In this document: piece after piece, positions 6,272 through 8,384 of the stretch
Position numbering within the stretch: the stretch's first letter is position 1
Layout: each line of letters opens with the position of its first letter
DNA from: JBELHJ01 sp042091495
GTDB lineage: Bacteria; Bacteroidota; Bacteroidia; Flavobacteriales; Flavobacteriaceae
Reading direction: 5' to 3'
Length of the DNA: 8,384 bases
Assembly (NCBI GenBank): GCA_042091495.1
Contig: JBELHJ010000076.1
Span: 1 to 8,384, forward strand
Notes under the pieces: generated by a model
The model's database searches: none
What the model was told of the DNA's origin: nothing
Seen by the model: the letters and a program-made list of their open reading frames with translations, nothing else
Translations under genes and position numbers: made by a program

Positions 6272-7410
6272 GAGTCGGATTAATATTATCTGCAGTCCCT
6301 GGTTATTCTGAGACCTTTTTTAAAAATTGGGTAACGGGATTAAAAACAAGAGGTTTCGAACCAATTTTATTTATAGATCAATCTACTTCCGTTAGAAAAT
6401 ACCATGGTGCAGTTGTTTTATCAAGAGAAAGGTTTTTGATATTTAGTGTTTTTAAAATTCTCACGAATTTTATGGTGTCCTTTATATATTTAAAAAAGAA
6501 TATAAATAATTCAGGAAGTCTTAAGGAGTCGATTAAAAGAGTAATTCTAGATTTACATATACTTTCTGCAAAACAGATGGATTGGATTCATTTTGGTTTT
6601 GGAACTGTAGGGTTGCAGAGAGAAGCTATTGGAAGCACAATAGGTGCAAAATCAGCAGTAAGTTTTAGGGGTTTTGATATAGGTATCTACCCACTGAAAC
6701 ATCCAAATTGCTATAATACGCTTTTACAAAAAATAAACAAAATCCATGTAATTAGTGACGATATTGCAAATTTAGTTATCGCTGAGTCTAACTTTAAACA
6801 AAACAAGATAACGAAAATCACACCAGCTATCGATACCAATTTGTTTTCTAATTCTGATAAAAGAAATTGGAATGAATTAAATTTTATAAGTGTAGGACGA
6901 TTACATTGGAAAAAAGGTTTTAATTACGTCATTGAAGCATTGGCTGAATTAAATTTAAAAGGGGTTGATTTTAAATACACCATAGTGGGATCTGGCTCAG
7001 AATATGAAAGAATTGCATATTTAGCACATAAGTTTAGAATTTTAGATAAAATATTTTTTATAAATAAAGTTGACTCTAAAGAGGTAGCTAATTATTTGAA
7101 AAACAATAATTACTTTATACAATATAGTATTCAAGAAGGATTTGGTAACGCAGTATTAGAAGCTCAGTCAAGTGGTCTTATTACTATAGTTTCTGATGCT
7201 GAAGGACTTTCTGAAAATGTATTGCATAATAAAACTGGTTTTGTGGTTCCTAAACTTCAACCAAAGTTGTTTTTTGAACAAATTCTTCAATTAAAAAAGA
7301 TGAGCCATGAGGAATTAGAAAAGATGTCTATTTTTGCATCCCAAAGAGTTAAGGAGAACTTTACTTTAGAAAAACAAATTGATGAATTTGTAGAATTTTA
7401 CACCTCGTGA
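6268..7410 (+). CDS. GT4 glycosyltransferase, WcaL-like, TTG start
   Basis: This is a 380-residue enzyme. TTG at 6268 is the credible start: the frame is closed by TGA at 6238-6240, no ATG or GTG lies between, and the conserved first strand and acceptor loop (RVGLILSAVPGYSETFFKNW, 2-21) begin directly after it. A later ATG near codon 69 would remove them. Domain order: a hydrophobic helix at 55-76, WIHFGFGTVG (106-115), AVSFRGFDIGIYP (130-142, WcaL-type 'SFRG'), IHVISDDIANLV (159-170), ITPAIDTNLF (184-193), FISVGRLHWKKGFNYVIEAL (206-225, R211 and K216 at the donor phosphate site), YTIVGSGSE (237-245), and the E-X7-E pair E290/E298 in QEGFGNAVLEA. Expected role: retaining sugar transfer to a lipid-linked oligosaccharide at the inner membrane. 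The start overlaps the previous stop as TTGA and the end overlaps the next gene as GTGA. The sugar is not predictable from this alone. Confidence 0.92.
   Translation: MRVGLILSAVPGYSETFFKNWVTGLKTRGFEPILFIDQSTSVRKYHGAVVLSRERFLIFSVFKILTNFMVSFIYLKKNINNSGSLKESIKRVILDLHILSAKQMDWIHFGFGTVGLQREAIGSTIGAKSAVSFRGFDIGIYPLKHPNCYNTLLQKINKIHVISDDIANLVIAESNFKQNKITKITPAIDTNLFSNSDKRNWNELNFISVGRLHWKKGFNYVIEALAELNLKGVDFKYTIVGSGSEYERIAYLAHKFRILDKIFFINKVDSKEVANYLKNNNYFIQYSIQEGFGNAVLEAQSSGLITIVSDAEGLSENVLHNKTGFVVPKLQPKLFFEQILQLKKMSHEELEKMSIFASQRVKENFTLEKQIDEFVEFYTS
7407..7410 (+). promoter_or_regulatory. GTGA start/stop overlap (gene 7 / gene 8)
   Basis: The GTG start and TGA stop overlap by four bases. No ATG lies between the upstream in-frame stop at 7383-7385 and this codon, which makes GTG the natural start of the GT2 gene. 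Confidence 0.7.
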
Positions 7411-8384
7411 TATTTGAGTTTATTAAATACATAAAACCTACGCATTATTTTAATTTAAAAAATAACAATGGGAATTTTATTTATCCGATTGTTTTTTGTG
7501 ATGAATATATAGATTCTGATTTCCAATCAAAAAAGGCCTATCAACACTATAAGTCATATGCTAGCGTTACTAACGGGGAAATTTATTCTAATAATTCTAA
7601 ATATGAAAATTTTGAAAAACTAAGTGTTTATGACAATTATGTATTTTCAAGAAAAACATACAGTGCTTTTTGGATATACTATATTTTTGTAATAAGAATT
7701 TTGACCTTAAAAAATCCTTTTAAAGAGTTGTTGTCACTTATAAAGACAAGTCACATTAAAAGAGAAAAACCCAATCCATTTAATTATATAGGCTACAAAG
7801 ATTTTAAATCTTCATTAGTAAAGTCAGAACCTTTAGTTTCTGTAATTATTCCTACCCTCAATAGGTATGAATATTTAAAAGATGTTTTACAAGATCTTGA
7901 AAAACAAACTTACAAGAACTTTGAGGTGATTGTGGTTGATCAAAGCTTACCTTTTATTAATTCATTTTATAATCAATTTAGTTTAAATATTAAATTAATT
8001 AAGCAGAAAGAAAAAGCTCTGTGGAAGGCGAGAAATCTTGCAATTAATAATTCTAATGGTGAATATTTATTGTTATTTGATGATGATAGTAGGGTAGAAA
8101 ATAATTGGATTTATGAACACCTTAAAGCTTTAGATTTTTTCAAAGCAGATGCTTCATCCGGAGTTTCAATTTCATTGATAGGAGACAAAGTTCCAATTAA
8201 TTATAGTTTTTTTAGAATATCCGACCAGTTGGATACGGGTAATGTTTTGTTGAAGAAAGAGGTGTTTAAAGAAATTGGTTTGTTCGATAGGCAATTTGAA
8301 GGAATGCGAATGGGAGATGGAGAATTTGGCTTAAGATTATTTAAGCATGGTTATTTAAATGTTTCCAATCCATTGGCACAACGC
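7407..8384 (+). CDS. Glycosyltransferase family 2 with N-terminal extension, GTG start, 3' truncated by window
   Basis: The frame runs open for 326 codons to the last base, so the C-terminus is missing. GTG at 7407 overlaps the previous TGA (GTGA); the frame is closed upstream by TGA at 7383-7385 with no ATG between. Residues 1-140 are Asn-, Tyr-, Phe- and Lys-rich and match no domain I know; 85-101 (YSAFWIYYIFVIRILTL) is hydrophobic and may touch the membrane. The GT-A domain starts at 144: VSVIIPTLNRYEYL (144-157), FEVIVVDQS (172-180), the ARN segment (208-210), EYLLLFDDDS (219-228) with metal-binding DxD D225-D227, DTGNVLLKKEVFKEIGLFD (276-294), and MGDGEFGLRLFKHG (302-315) with acidic D304/E306 where the catalytic base is expected. 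GT2 enzymes of this kind usually invert configuration with a divalent metal and an NDP-sugar. Likely adds a sugar to the same glycan as its neighbours. The GT2 call is firm; the extension's role is unknown. Confidence 0.9.
   Translation, partial: MIFEFIKYIKPTHYFNLKNNNGNFIYPIVFCDEYIDSDFQSKKAYQHYKSYASVTNGEIYSNNSKYENFEKLSVYDNYVFSRKTYSAFWIYYIFVIRILTLKNPFKELLSLIKTSHIKREKPNPFNYIGYKDFKSSLVKSEPLVSVIIPTLNRYEYLKDVLQDLEKQTYKNFEVIVVDQSLPFINSFYNQFSLNIKLIKQKEKALWKARNLAINNSNGEYLLLFDDDSRVENNWIYEHLKALDFFKADASSGVSISLIGDKVPINYSFFRISDQLDTGNVLLKKEVFKEIGLFDRQFEGMRMGDGEFGLRLFKHGYLNVSNPLAQR

Overview
This is an AT-rich window (roughly 30% GC by eye) that is coding from the first base to the last. All genes lie on the + strand and form one unbroken polysaccharide-biosynthesis operon segment. 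It encodes seven glycosyltransferases (GTs) and one asparagine-synthase-like enzyme. The base composition, the lack of Shine-Dalgarno sequences before all seven visible starts, and the style of the proteins suggest a member of the Bacteroidota, perhaps a flavobacterium. That assignment is inference: no taxonomic marker gene is present.

Layout: (1) 1-582, C-terminal part of a GT4 retaining glycosyltransferase, cut by the left edge; (2) 575-1696, a divergent GT-B-like glycosyltransferase; (3) 1696-2718, GT4-type with a shifted E-X7-E motif; (4) 2715-3884, GT4, WcaL-like; (5) 3877-5211, asparagine-synthase-like protein with only a remnant of the glutaminase half; (6) 5204-6271, GT4; (7) 6268-7410, GT4, WcaL-like, TTG start; (8) 7407-8384, GT2 with a ~140-residue N-terminal extension, GTG start, cut by the right edge. 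No intergenic DNA exists: all seven junctions overlap by 8, 1, 4, 8, 8, 4 and 4 bases. No promoter, terminator, RNA gene, mobile element or CRISPR array was seen.

Working together, the GTs probably add sugars one after another to a lipid-linked oligosaccharide on the cytoplasmic face of the inner membrane, building an O-antigen, capsule or exopolysaccharide unit. The asparagine-synthase-like enzyme probably forms an amide on a sugar acid or another carboxylate substituent. No flippase, polymerase, initiating phosphoglycosyltransferase or nucleotide-sugar synthesis gene is in the window, so these should lie outside it. The most interesting items are the catalytically altered amidotransferase-like protein, the N-terminally extended GT2, the divergent GT of gene 2, and the chain of overlapping genes with three overlaps of the same form ATGNNTAA.
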